Source: Dehalococcoidia bacterium UBA5760 | GTDB taxonomy: Bacteria > Chloroflexota > Dehalococcoidia > Dehalococcoidales > UBA5760 | Length of the DNA: 30,941 bases | Direction: 5' to 3' | NCBI GenBank assembly: GCA_002418895.1 | Contig: DIFA01000004.1 | Location: 49,574 to 80,514, forward strand | Shown: positions 22,753-30,941 of the stretch, in pieces | How positions within the stretch are numbered: position 1 is the stretch's first letter | How the letters are laid out: every line of letters begins with the position of its first letter | Notes under the pieces: generated by a model | The model's input: the letters and a program-made list of their open reading frames with translations, nothing else | The model's database searches: none | Told to the model about the DNA's origin: nothing | Made by a program: the position numbers and the translations under genes

Positions 22753-25071
22753 ATGGTGCTGGCGAGAGCAAAAAAATTGGCTAGAGTTTTGGTGTGGGGG
22801 GTGGTGCAGGGGGTTGGTTTCCGCCCCTTTGTCTATCGACTGGCCTATCAGTATAGCCTGCATGGTTGGGTACGTAACACTTCGGGGAATGTCGAAATCG
22901 AGTTAGAGGGAAACGAGAGAAATATAAGGAGTTTTCTTGTTGACCTCGAAGCAAAAGCTCCTCCCATGGCTCATATCGAGAGGGTTGAGGTTTCCTTCTT
23001 GCCCGCCAGGGGGAATAGCGGGTTTGAAATTCTGCCCAGCCAAAGCGAAGCGGAACAGTACCAGCTGGTTTCGCCGGATATTGCCACCTGTGAAGATTGC
23101 CGGAGAGAGTTGCTTTGCCCGTCTGACCGCCGCTATCGCTACCCGTTCACCAACTGTACTAATTGCGGCCCCCGCTTTACCATCATTGAAGATATCCCTT
23201 ATGATCGTGCCAGGACGACTATGCGCCAGTTTAAGATGTGCCCCCGGTGTCAGCAAGAGTATGATGATCCGCTTAACCGGCGCTTTCATGCCCAGCCTAA
23301 TGCCTGTCACGATTGTGGCCCCAATCTGGAGATAGTTGATGGTGACGGTAGCCGTGTTGCTGCCGATGATGTCATCAGGGCGGCTGGAAAGTTCCTAAAA
23401 CAGGGGAGAATACTGGCACTTCGGGGGTTGGGTGGCTTTCAACTTGCCTGTGATGCTACTAATAGAGATGCGATAGACCTGTTGAGAACGCGCAAGAAGC
23501 GGGGTGCCAAGCCTTTTGCGGTTATGGTAGCTAATATGGAAGATGTGGCAAGACACTGTCTGCTGTCACCCGGGGAAAGCAGGCTGCTTCAATCTCCCGA
23601 GTGCCCGATAGTACTGCTTAGATGGCAGCATAGCTCATCCGATGTCTGCCCTTCGGTAGCGCCCAACCTGAAAAATATCGGTATGATGCTTCCCTATACA
23701 CCGCTTCACCATCTCCTGCTTAAGGAGACCGGTCTGCCGTTAGTAATGACCAGCGGTAATTTAAGTGAAGAACCTATTGCTAAGGATAACGGGGAGGCCT
23801 TAGTAAGGCTTAAGGGGATTGCCGATTATTTCCTGCTTCACAACCGGGATATCTACTCGAGGTATGATGACAGCGTTTATTTCGTAGATGAGGTTCCCCG
23901 GCCGATACGGCGGGCTCGCGGCTATGCCCCCTATCCTATCTTTCTCTCCTTCAAATCAGAGCAGGTCCTTGCCTGTGGCGCCGAGGAAAAGAACACCTTC
24001 TGTCTGACCAAGGATGAACATGCCTTCTTGAGCCAGCATATCGGCGATATGGAGAATGAGGAGACTCTGGAGCATTTCGAGAATACCATTAAGCTCTACA
24101 AGGGGTTGTTTCGCATTGAGCCCCGGGTGATCGCCTACGATATGCACCCCGAATATCTCAGCACCAAGTATGCCCGGCAGATTGGTGCAGAATATGGGTT
24201 GAGTCTGGTTCCGGTTCAGCACCATCATGCCCATATCGCAAGCTGTCTGGTAGAAAACAGGGTGAACGGACCGGCTATCGGAGTGGCGCTTGATGGAACC
24301 GGGTATGGGGGCGATGGCACAATCTGGGGTGGGGAGTTCCTGCTTGCTGACTTGAATTCCTTTCGAAGGATGGGACAACTGGAGTATGTACCCCTACCGG
24401 GAGGTGCCGCTGCTATTAAAAAACCTTGTCGTATGGCCTTAAGCTATCTCTATACCCTGCTCGGTAAAGACTTTCCATTAGCCGGTTTTCCTTTGGCTGG
24501 TCTTGATCCTGGTGAGGTCGAAATAGTGAGCAGGCAACTGGAGCGGAGGGTAAATTCCCCGCTTACCTCGAGCGCCGGACGACTTTTCGATGCTGTTTCG
24601 GCTCTGGCCGGGGTGAGGGGGAAAATAGACTACGAGGCACAAGCGGCGATTGAGCTCGAGATGGCTGCTCCCGATAATGCGGAGGCTTTTGAGAGTGAAT
24701 CATACCCGTTTGCTATCATTGAAGAGCAGGGGGTAAGGGTGGTAAAATTATCTGGTGTTATTTCATCGGTAGCCCGGGATGTCAGGGCAGGGGTTCCGGC
24801 CCCGATAATATCAGTCAGATTCCATCATACCGTCGCTCAAATCATCATCCGGATGTGCCGGGTGATTGCTGAAGTAAGCAGCATTAAGGAAGTGGCATTG
24901 AGCGGTGGTGTTTTCCAGAACCGTCTTCTGCTAAAGCTGACTACCTCGGCATTAAAGAGAGATGGCTTTCGTGTGTTTACTCACCAACTGGTGCCCTGTA
25001 ATGATGGCGGGGTTGCCCTGGGACAGGCTGTTATTGCCAATTTTGCTGTTAAGGAAGGGTTATGTGTTTAG
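22753..25071 (+). CDS. hypF: Hydrogenase maturation carbamoyltransferase HypF
   Basis: Uses carbamoyl phosphate and ATP to carbamoylate the C-terminal Cys of HypE, the first step in making the cyanide ligands. The 772-residue product shows all domains: N-terminal acylphosphatase (VWGVVQGVGFRPFVYRLA), two zinc-finger motifs (CEDCRREL...CTNCGPRF and CPRCQQEY...CHDCGPN), a YrdC-like domain (about 190-370) and a Kae1-like C-terminal domain with VQHHHAHIASCLVE and ALSGGVFQNRLL. The chosen ATG 22753 is 23 bases after metV with GGAG nine bases upstream; GTG 22756 or TTG 22738 are alternatives. hypC overlaps its end by ten bases. Confidence 0.95.
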   Translation: MVLARAKKLARVLVWGVVQGVGFRPFVYRLAYQYSLHGWVRNTSGNVEIELEGNERNIRSFLVDLEAKAPPMAHIERVEVSFLPARGNSGFEILPSQSEAEQYQLVSPDIATCEDCRRELLCPSDRRYRYPFTNCTNCGPRFTIIEDIPYDRARTTMRQFKMCPRCQQEYDDPLNRRFHAQPNACHDCGPNLEIVDGDGSRVAADDVIRAAGKFLKQGRILALRGLGGFQLACDATNRDAIDLLRTRKKRGAKPFAVMVANMEDVARHCLLSPGESRLLQSPECPIVLLRWQHSSSDVCPSVAPNLKNIGMMLPYTPLHHLLLKETGLPLVMTSGNLSEEPIAKDNGEALVRLKGIADYFLLHNRDIYSRYDDSVYFVDEVPRPIRRARGYAPYPIFLSFKSEQVLACGAEEKNTFCLTKDEHAFLSQHIGDMENEETLEHFENTIKLYKGLFRIEPRVIAYDMHPEYLSTKYARQIGAEYGLSLVPVQHHHAHIASCLVENRVNGPAIGVALDGTGYGGDGTIWGGEFLLADLNSFRRMGQLEYVPLPGGAAAIKKPCRMALSYLYTLLGKDFPLAGFPLAGLDPGEVEIVSRQLERRVNSPLTSSAGRLFDAVSALAGVRGKIDYEAQAAIELEMAAPDNAEAFESESYPFAIIEEQGVRVVKLSGVISSVARDVRAGVPAPIISVRFHHTVAQIIIRMCRVIAEVSSIKEVALSGGVFQNRLLLKLTTSALKRDGFRVFTHQLVPCNDGGVALGQAVIANFAVKEGLCV

Positions 25072-25292
25072 CGATACCGGCACTTATTAAATCTGTTGAT
25101 GGCATGGAAGCCGAGGCGGAAATAGGCGGGATAAGCCGCCGCATCAGCTTACAGTTGACTCCGGAAGCCCGGGTGGGTGATTATGCTATAGTCCACACCG
25201 GCTATGCTATCAGCATTATGGATCAGAAAGAGGCTGAGGAGACTCTAAGGATTTTGGATGAGATGGCCCATATTGTCGAGGAGTCGGGTTGA
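25062..25292 (+). CDS. hypC: Hydrogenase maturation chaperone HypC
   Basis: Small chaperone, 76 residues, beginning MCLAIPALI; the N-terminal Cys2 (after Met removal) binds the Fe centre and the large subunit. With HypD it forms the scaffold on which Fe(CN)2CO is built. It overlaps hypF by ten bases and its stop overlaps the hypD start (TTGA), so expression is coupled. One HypC must serve both hydrogenases unless another copy lies elsewhere. Confidence 0.95.
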   Translation: MCLAIPALIKSVDGMEAEAEIGGISRRISLQLTPEARVGDYAIVHTGYAISIMDQKEAEETLRILDEMAHIVEESG

Positions 25293-26383
25293 GATTCATT
25301 ACCGAATTTCGCAGCAGCAAGTTGGCCGCAGGGCTGCTTTCACAGATACGGCTTCGGTCACGGATCCCGGCCCGTCTTATGGAGTTCTGTGGCGGCCATA
25401 CGGTGGCCATTTTTAAGCATGGCATTCGTCAAATGCTTCCGTCTACCCTGGAGATGGTCTCCGGTCCCGGCTGTCCTGTCTGTGTAACTGCTAATGCTGA
25501 TATAGACAGGGCGATTGCCCTATCACAGGTTCCCGGTGTAATCATTACTACCTTCGGTGATATGCTGAAGATCCCGGGAAGCCGTTCCAGTTTACAGGAA
25601 TCTAAAGCCGGTGGCGCTGATGTCCGTATGGTCTATTCCACCATGGATGCCGTTAAGATAGCCAGTGAGAATACCGACAAATCCATCGTATTCCTCGGTA
25701 TCGGTTTTGAGACTACCGCCCCGACTGTCGCTGCCTCTGTTATCCAGGCTAAGGAAAGGGGGATAGATAACTATTATATCCTTTCTTTAAATAAGCTCTG
25801 TCCTCCCGTAATCCGTGCCATCCTTGATTCCGGTGAGGTCAGGTTAAACGGGCTCGTCTGTCCGGGACATGTAAGCGCCATTATCGGCTCTTATCCCTGG
25901 GAGGTTATCGCCCGGGAATACCGTATCCCATGTGTTATCTCCGGCTTCGAGCCGGTAGATATACTGCAGTGTGTCAGCATGCTGGTAGACCAGATCGAAC
26001 AGGGAGAGGCTAAGGTTGAGATCGCTTATCGGCGGGGGGTTCGCCCGGAGGGAAATCCGGAGGCCATCAGACTGATGGAAAAAGTGTTCGAGCCAGCTCC
26101 GGCACGGTGGCGAGGGATGGGGGAGCTTCCTGCAAGCGGCTTGAAGTTAAGGAAAGAGTACCGGCAATTCGATGCTGAACTGGCTTTTGCTATTGCTACC
26201 GAGCCTGCCCAAGAACCAGTGGGCTGTATCTGCGGCGAAATTCTGAGGGGGACCAAAGTTCCCCGGGACTGTCCCCTCTTTGCCGGTATCTGTACGCCGG
26301 AGCACCCGGTTGGGCCGTGTATGGTCTCATCAGAGGGTAGTTGCTCCGCCTATTACCTTTATGGAGGAGATCTTGCCGGATAG
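25289..26383 (+). CDS. hypD: Hydrogenase maturation protein HypD
   Basis: Scaffold protein for assembly of the Fe(CN)2CO group. The 364-residue product has the HypD motifs MEFCGGHTVAIFKHGI (catalytic Cys), GPGCPVC, CPGHVSAIIGS with GFEPVDIL, and the C-terminal [4Fe-4S] ligands in CICGEILRG, CPLFAGICTP and GPCMVSSEGSCSAYY. The start is TTG at 25289, overlapping the hypC stop by four bases; no better start lies nearby. hypE overlaps its end. Confidence 0.95.
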   Translation: MRFITEFRSSKLAAGLLSQIRLRSRIPARLMEFCGGHTVAIFKHGIRQMLPSTLEMVSGPGCPVCVTANADIDRAIALSQVPGVIITTFGDMLKIPGSRSSLQESKAGGADVRMVYSTMDAVKIASENTDKSIVFLGIGFETTAPTVAASVIQAKERGIDNYYILSLNKLCPPVIRAILDSGEVRLNGLVCPGHVSAIIGSYPWEVIAREYRIPCVISGFEPVDILQCVSMLVDQIEQGEAKVEIAYRRGVRPEGNPEAIRLMEKVFEPAPARWRGMGELPASGLKLRKEYRQFDAELAFAIATEPAQEPVGCICGEILRGTKVPRDCPLFAGICTPEHPVGPCMVSSEGSCSAYYLYGGDLAG

Positions 26384-27377
26384 AATTCTGCTTACTCATG
26401 GTAGCGGCGGTAGCCTGGCCCGTGAGCTGGTTGAGAAGAGCTTTCTTAAGGTCCTGAATAATCCGCTGCTGGCCAGGCTGGATGACTCTGCCGTCTTTGA
26501 CTTCAGCGGTACACTCGCATTCACTACGGATAGTCATGTCGTAAGTCCTATTTTTTTCCCTGGCGGTGATATCGGTAGGCTGGCGGTCTGCGGCACGGTC
26601 AATGACCTGGCTATGTCGGGGGCCAGACCTCTCTATTTAAGCCTGGCCCTTATTATCGAAGAAGGGCTTGCTATGAGTGATCTGGATCGAGTGGTCGCTT
26701 CTATACAGAGGGCGGCTGAAGAAGCGGAGGTGAAGATTATCACCGGGGATACCAAGGTGGTCAGCCGGGGTAGTGCTGACGGGCTCTTTATCAATACTGC
26801 TGGTATCGGCGTGGTGCCGGAAGGGGTCAACATTTCCGGCAGTAATGCAAAGTCGGGAGATAAGGTTATCTTGAGTGGAAATATCGGTGATCACAGCATT
26901 GCCGTACTGAGCAAGCGGGAAGGATTGAGTTTTGCCACTACTCTTGAGAGTGATTGTGCGCCGCTGGGTAGTCTGGTGGCGGAGATGATAGCCGTCAGTT
27001 CCAGTATCCGTTGCCTGCGTGATCCTACCCGGGGTGGGCTGGCGGCTACCTTAAACGAGATAGCCGGTCAGTCGGCTGTGGGCATCCGGATCGAAGAAGA
27101 GAAAATTCCGGTGCGGGAAGAGGTCCTGGGTGCCTGCGAGATGCTGGGGCTTGATCCTCTATACCTTGCCAATGAGGGTAAGCTGGTCGCGGTGGTGCCG
27201 GAACGAGATGCCGAAGTGGTCCTTAAGGCAATGCGGGCAAACTGCTATGGGAAAGAAGCTGCCATCGTTGGTGAGGTGTTATCGGAGAACCCCGGCCGGG
27301 TAGTAATGAAGACCGGGCTGGGAACGTCTCGAATAATTGATATGCTGGTCGGAGACCCGCTGCCGAGGATTTGTTAG
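26373..27377 (+). CDS. hypE: Hydrogenase maturation protein HypE
   Basis: ATP-dependent dehydratase that turns its C-terminal S-carboxamide into thiocyanate. It ends in the required PRIC, with the terminal Cys as the modified residue. Other features: ILLTHGSGGSLARELV near the N terminus, FTTDSHVVSPIFFPGGDIG and DPTRGGLAATLNEIA. Two starts compete: ATG 26361, without a ribosome site, and TTG 26373, with GGAGG five bases upstream. I prefer 26373, giving 334 residues and an 11-base overlap with hypD. The hypA gene begins one base after its stop. Confidence 0.93.
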   Translation: MPDRILLTHGSGGSLARELVEKSFLKVLNNPLLARLDDSAVFDFSGTLAFTTDSHVVSPIFFPGGDIGRLAVCGTVNDLAMSGARPLYLSLALIIEEGLAMSDLDRVVASIQRAAEEAEVKIITGDTKVVSRGSADGLFINTAGIGVVPEGVNISGSNAKSGDKVILSGNIGDHSIAVLSKREGLSFATTLESDCAPLGSLVAEMIAVSSSIRCLRDPTRGGLAATLNEIAGQSAVGIRIEEEKIPVREEVLGACEMLGLDPLYLANEGKLVAVVPERDAEVVLKAMRANCYGKEAAIVGEVLSENPGRVVMKTGLGTSRIIDMLVGDPLPRIC

Positions 27378-27378
27378 A

Positions 27379-27720
27379 ATGCATGAACTTGCTATCACAC
27401 AGAGTATGCTTGATATCGTTCTGGACCAAGCGGAGAAGGCAGAGGCTGAGCGGGTTTTGGCAGTAAAGCTGTCCGTCGGCGAGTTGTCCGGTTTTGTTGA
27501 GGAGTCGGTGCAGTTCTACTTTAATTTTCTGGTCAAGGGTACTATTGCCGAGGGCGCTACCGTCTCCTTTACCATGGTGCCGGCGAAGGCACGCTGCAGG
27601 AACTGTGCCCGGGTCTTCAAGCTCAAGGAATTTGATTGGTCCTGTCCTGATTGTGGCCAGGATAGCATAGAAATTACCGACGGTAAGGAACTTTTTGTGG
27701 AGAGCATTGAAGTCGAGTAG
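27379..27720 (+). CDS. hypA: Hydrogenase nickel-incorporation protein HypA
   Basis: Nickel-delivery metallochaperone, 113 residues. It begins MHELAITQSM, with His2 and Glu3 at the Ni site, and has a zinc finger in the C-terminal half (CRNCARVFKLKEFDWSCPDCG). It begins one base after the hypE stop, with GAGG 11 bases upstream, so it is co-translated with hypE. It acts with HypB (27798). Confidence 0.95.
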   Translation: MHELAITQSMLDIVLDQAEKAEAERVLAVKLSVGELSGFVEESVQFYFNFLVKGTIAEGATVSFTMVPAKARCRNCARVFKLKEFDWSCPDCGQDSIEITDGKELFVESIEVE

Positions 27721-27797
27721 TTACTGCTGGTGAATTAGTAGGTATCAGGGTGGAGTAATTGGCGAAAAGCCCTGACAAAAATATTGAGGTGGTATAG

Positions 27798-28451
27798 ATG
27801 GAAATAAAAGTACTTAAAAACATTCTCAGTGCTAATGACGAAATAGCGGAAAGAAACCGTGCCCTACTGGACAAGAATAACGTATTTGCTGTGAATATAA
27901 TGGCCTCTCCCGGTGCCGGTAAAACCAGCCTTATTCTGGAGACGATAAGGAGGCTGAAGGACAAAATCAGGATTGGTGTTATTGAAGGAGACATCACTTC
28001 AAGCGTGGATGCTGAGAAGGTGGGTAAGGAGGGTGTCCCTGTGGTTCAGATAAACACCGGCGGCGGCTGCCACCTTGATGCTAATATGATTCAAAATGCC
28101 CTGGGTAATATGACTCTTGAGGATATCGACCTGCTTCTTATCGAAAATGTGGGTAATCTGGTCTGTCCTGCCGAATTCACCATCGGTGACCATAAGAAGG
28201 TATTGGTGTCAAGCACTCCTGAGGGGCATGATAAGCCATTCAAATATCCTCTTATGTTCCATACAGTGGATGCCGTGCTGTTGAACAAAATCGACCTTAA
28301 GCCTTATCTTGACTTCGACCTCGAGATCTTTTCTCAGGCGGTCAAGGGCATCAACGAAAAGGTAGAAGTCATTCCGATATCCTGTATCGGCGGGCAGGGT
28401 ATTGAACGGTGGCTCTCCTGGCTTCTTATCCAGATGGGCAGGAAGCCTTAA
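27798..28451 (+). CDS. hypB: Hydrogenase nickel-incorporation GTPase HypB
   Basis: GTPase that drives nickel insertion with HypA. The 217-residue product has P-loop ASPGAGKTS (36-44), the metal-binding GGGCHLD (Cys91, His92) and LVCPAEF (Cys123) of the dimer interface, and base recognition NKIDL. It lacks the N-terminal CxxCGC motif and His-rich stretch of the E. coli form, so it has only the G-domain metal site. ATG 27798 has GAGGTGG upstream. It is the last gene before the convergent terminator. Confidence 0.95.
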   Translation: MEIKVLKNILSANDEIAERNRALLDKNNVFAVNIMASPGAGKTSLILETIRRLKDKIRIGVIEGDITSSVDAEKVGKEGVPVVQINTGGGCHLDANMIQNALGNMTLEDIDLLLIENVGNLVCPAEFTIGDHKKVLVSSTPEGHDKPFKYPLMFHTVDAVLLNKIDLKPYLDFDLEIFSQAVKGINEKVEVIPISCIGGQGIERWLSWLLIQMGRKP

Positions 28452-28478
28452 TTGTCTTTAACCGGGTAGGAAATAAAC

Positions 28479-28515
28479 TGCACCAGCCGGGGTTTACCCT
28501 ATCTCGGCTGGTGCA
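28479..28515. terminator. Bidirectional terminator between hypB and the Hox-like cluster
   Basis: TGCACCAGCCG (28479-28489) and its exact complement CGGCTGGTGCA (28505-28515) form an 11-pair stem, with an inner GGG-TTTA-CCC that can pair. It lies between convergent genes ending at 28451 and 28528. There is no long T-run; the minus-strand side has GTTTATTT. It is likely to stop or fold both transcripts. Confidence 0.7.
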
Positions 28516-28527
28516 ACTATAGGCTGC

Positions 28528-28992
28528 TTAATTCAGGTTGAGCTCTTCCAGAACGAGGTTTACCACTATGGGCAGAGCGTCCTTCACCCTGCCCGTCATT
28601 TCTTCGGTAACCATAGTGGCTTCCTCAGTGCCCACGGCGAAGGCGATGACCTCTTCCGGCATCCTCCCCGGGAAGAGTTTTTTCCCCATTTCAATCGTGG
28701 TTGCCAGATTGAAGTGGTGTGGCGAGATAGCCGAGCGTGAAGGATCGTAGACGTTCTCCGGCTTGAATCGGTAAACTTCGCCTACCTTTTCTCTCTCCGT
28801 CAGGACAGCATCGATCACGATCAACTTATCGTACCCGAGAATCAGATCCAACAGATTCAACCCGTCTATGCCGACATCCCTGACATCAATATTATCGTTC
28901 TTAATCTTCCCGGCTAACTCCTGAGCGACACGCACTCCGACGCCATCGTCTCCCAGGATCGAATTACCGATACCCAGCACCAGGGTCTTCAT
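28528..28992 (-). CDS. Hydrogenase maturation endopeptidase (for the Hox-like hydrogenase)
   Basis: Second maturation protease, 154 residues. It has LVLGIGNSILGDDGVG (Asp16), VIDAV and SPHHFNL, the metal-binding pattern of the HoxW/HycI/FrhD type. It follows the HoxH-like gene after ten bases on the same strand, so it probably trims that subunit's 24-residue tail. It differs clearly from the protease at 19313 (SAHSMD there, SPHHFN here), which supports one dedicated protease per hydrogenase. Confidence 0.92.
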   Translation of the reverse strand: MKTLVLGIGNSILGDDGVGVRVAQELAGKIKNDNIDVRDVGIDGLNLLDLILGYDKLIVIDAVLTEREKVGEVYRFKPENVYDPSRSAISPHHFNLATTIEMGKKLFPGRMPEEVIAFAVGTEEATMVTEEMTGRVKDALPIVVNLVLEELNLN

Positions 28993-29002
28993 ATATTACT
29001 GC

Positions 29003-30427
29003 CTAGCTCCTTAAGACCTGGCGAATGCTCCCGCCCGCCTCATGGATAGTGAGCTCCAGGGGCATATGGCCCAGGGCGTGCGAAGAACAGGAGAGGCATG
29101 GGTCGTAGCAGCGGATGGCGACCTCAACACGGTTAAGTATTCCTTCGGTTACCTTACCGTCCTTGATGAAGGCATGGGCTACTTCGTTGACGGCACGATT
29201 CATGGCCAGGTTGTTGTGGCCGGTGGCTACAATCAGGTTGGCCTTGAGCATCTTACCGGTTTTGTCTACCCAGTAGTGATGGAAGAGTGTTCCTCGGGGT
29301 GCCTCGATTACTCCGACGCCCTCTTCGTTCAGACAGTCCGAGTTAACCCAGATGTCTGTCGAGCAGATATCCTTATCCTCGGTAAGCGCCTTTATCTCTT
29401 CGGCACAGTTGAGCATTTCGATCAACCGGGCGTAATGATAGTATAGTGACCCTTGCAGTATTCCGTTCTTCCCCATCTCCTTGAACTTCTTGAACTCCTT
29501 ATCCGCCAGGGGGGTGGTACAGCCGTCGGCGACATTCAGCCGTCCCAGCGGACCTACCCGGTACATGCCGGCGGGGTAGCCCATTTTCTTGTAGTAGGGG
29601 AACTTGAGGTAAGACCAGTCTTCGACCTTTTCCTCAATGATGGAGAGGTAGTCTTCCGGGGCCACGTCGTCTTCCAGCGTCATGCCGTCTTGGTCCTTCA
29701 GCCTGAGTTTACCGTCGTAGTACTCGGCATTACCGTTAGCGTCGACCAGCCCGAGATAGCCGCTCTTAAAATCAGCGAAGCTTTCGGCAACCTCGCCGTT
29801 TTTATCACAGTAGTCTTTGAACAGGTCAACGGCAAACTGGCAGTCGGCGATGATATCGTCAATCTGGCTTAAGATTTCATCACGCTTGTCACTGTGCAGT
29901 GCGCGGTTCATCCCCCCGGGAACGGCGGCATTGGGATGGACTCTCTTATCTCCCATTGCCTCTATTATCTTCTGTCCGAAGGCGCGTAGTTTGACTCCCT
30001 TCACAGCAGCATCGGGCATTGCGGCAATAACCCCGATGACGTTTCGCTTTGCCGGGTCGGCTTCCATACCGAAGATCAGGTCGGGACTGGCCAGGTGGAA
30101 GAAGTGAAGCGCGTGGGACTGGACCATCTGCGCCATATGGAGCAGCCGCCGCAGCTTATCGGCAGTAGGCGTTAGTTTAACACCTAAGATAGCATCTCCG
30201 GCCTTAGCCGCCGCCAGGTGATGGCTTACCGGGCAGATGCCGCAGATTCGGGGAGTAATTACCGGCATCTCCCAGAAGAGCCTTCCTTCACAAAACTTCT
30301 CAAAACCCCTCACCTGAGTAACGTGAAGATAGGTCTTGTCTACATTGCCCTGTTCGTTGAGATGGATGGTAACTTTGCCGTGCCCCTCGATTCGGGTAAC
30401 CGGCTCAATAACAATTTTCCTGGTCAT
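29003..30427 (-). CDS. hoxH: [NiFe]-hydrogenase large subunit, HoxH-like (group 3d-like)
   Basis: Catalytic subunit of a second cytoplasmic hydrogenase, 474 residues. N-terminal motif RIEGHGKVTIHLNEQG...ICGICPVSHHLA with Cys62 and Cys65; C-terminal DPCLSCSSHALGHMPL with Cys444, Cys447 and His450, and a 24-residue tail to be cleaved. The style and the HoxY-like partner indicate the NAD(P)-linked bidirectional group 3d or a close 3-type relative. ATG 30427 has GGGGGAT upstream, 23 bases after the small-subunit stop. Diaphorase subunits (HoxF/HoxU) would be expected beyond the window edge. Confidence 0.9.
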   Translation of the reverse strand: MTRKIVIEPVTRIEGHGKVTIHLNEQGNVDKTYLHVTQVRGFEKFCEGRLFWEMPVITPRICGICPVSHHLAAAKAGDAILGVKLTPTADKLRRLLHMAQMVQSHALHFFHLASPDLIFGMEADPAKRNVIGVIAAMPDAAVKGVKLRAFGQKIIEAMGDKRVHPNAAVPGGMNRALHSDKRDEILSQIDDIIADCQFAVDLFKDYCDKNGEVAESFADFKSGYLGLVDANGNAEYYDGKLRLKDQDGMTLEDDVAPEDYLSIIEEKVEDWSYLKFPYYKKMGYPAGMYRVGPLGRLNVADGCTTPLADKEFKKFKEMGKNGILQGSLYYHYARLIEMLNCAEEIKALTEDKDICSTDIWVNSDCLNEEGVGVIEAPRGTLFHHYWVDKTGKMLKANLIVATGHNNLAMNRAVNEVAHAFIKDGKVTEGILNRVEVAIRCYDPCLSCSSHALGHMPLELTIHEAGGSIRQVLRS

Positions 30428-30450
30428 AATATCCCCCTTTATCTCGGACC

Positions 30451-30941
30451 TTAATCGTACCTCATTGTCTCGCTTGGTAGCACCGGTATCCTACCCTCCA
30501 GAAGCTCGGATAGCGCGTACAGAATCGCCTTCGCACTGGGCGGGCAACCGGGGACGTAACAGTCGACCTTGACCACCTGGTTTATCGGTTTAACCTTTAC
30601 CAGCGGCGGCAGCTCTTCTGAGCAGGGAACCTTGCTGTTGCTAGTAGTGCTCTCGGTACTGTAGTATCTGTCAAGGACTTCTTCGTTGCTGAACAGGTTA
30701 CGCATACTGACTATACCGCCGAAAACGGCACAGTCACCCCATACCATCAGTATCTTACAGTTAGCGCGAATCTGTTTGGCTACCTCTTCGTCATGCTCGT
30801 TGCTGATTGCCCCCTCGATAATCCCTACATCGGCCGGGGTAAACTCCTTGAAATCGGTTATCGGTGTGGCAAGCAACTCTATCTTGTCTGCCAGTCCGAT
30901 AATCGCTTCGTCAATGTCCAGGAAGGACATATGACACCCTG
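30451..30941 (-). CDS. hoxY: [NiFe]-hydrogenase small subunit, HoxY-like (5' end cut by window edge)
   Basis: Small subunit of the second hydrogenase; only the C-terminal 163 residues lie inside. The frame remains open upstream of the internal ATG 30930: the preceding codons give G-C-H before MSFLDIDE, matching the HoxY motif GCHMSFLDID, so the gene starts outside the window. Further ligands are in VWGDCAVFGGI and YVPGCPPSAKAI. It has no C-terminal ferredoxin extension, unlike the MvhG-like subunit, which supports assignment to a HoxY-type protein. It ends MRYD 23 bases before hoxH. Confidence 0.88.
   Translation of the reverse strand, partial: GCHMSFLDIDEAIIGLADKIELLATPITDFKEFTPADVGIIEGAISNEHDEEVAKQIRANCKILMVWGDCAVFGGIVSMRNLFSNEEVLDRYYSTESTTSNSKVPCSEELPPLVKVKPINQVVKVDCYVPGCPPSAKAILYALSELLEGRIPVLPSETMRYD

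Overview
The window is a mid-GC bacterial chromosome segment from a strict anaerobe. The gene set includes two cytoplasmic [NiFe]-hydrogenases with a full hyp maturation set, a selenium-utilisation cluster, a single-domain NrpR-type nitrogen regulator, an NfeD protein and an orphan MetV-type protein. Gene families and style point to Chloroflexota, class Dehalococcoidia or a close relative. That placement is inferred from gene content only; no rRNA or other marker RNA is present. I saw no tRNA, CRISPR array, insertion sequence or phage gene.

Layout. Positions 1-1415 (minus): the 5' end of gatA plus gatC, behind a good sigma-70-type promoter. 1552-1974 (plus): a short NfeD protein. 2195-5030 (plus): an ABC importer (lipoprotein, permease, ATPase) with a strong hairpin after the lipoprotein gene and a terminator at 5043-5066. 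5074-9370 (minus): a selenium operon read as yedE, tusA/yedF-like, cysteine desulfurase, DUF3343, selD, HAD hydrolase. Its selD is itself a selenoprotein gene: an in-frame UGA is codon 19, followed by a SECIS-like hairpin. A divergent LysR regulator (9827-10726) and a roughly 450-base leader region with an eight-codon ORF ending in UGA precede yedE. 10820-13939 (minus): nrpR-like regulator, hisF and glutamate dehydrogenase, with a consensus promoter overlapped by a dyad. 14044-15090 (minus): holA. 15151-16257 (plus): a YchF-like protein with an altered P-loop.

16597-28451 (plus): a long hydrogenase region. It holds an Mvh/Vhu-like (group 3c-like) small and large subunit, a NifU-like scaffold, a maturation protease, a large flavoprotein fusing a GltD-type NAD(P)H module, ferredoxin clusters and an MvhD-like tail, a MetV-like zinc/Fe-S protein, then hypF-C-D-E-A-B. 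A bidirectional terminator (28479-28515) separates these from a convergent minus-strand set (28528-30941): protease, HoxH-like large subunit and the 3' part of a HoxY-like small subunit running off the window.

How the parts may work together. The hyp genes build the NiFe(CN)2CO centre for both hydrogenases, and each hydrogenase has its own endopeptidase. The first hydrogenase is packaged with a flavoprotein and MetV, suggesting that H2 electrons pass to pyridine nucleotide, ferredoxin or a C1-linked acceptor. The selenium operon would import or deliver selenium and make selenophosphate, with selD expression probably depending on selenium. The nrpR-hisF-gdh unit links 2-oxoglutarate/ammonia status to glutamate metabolism.
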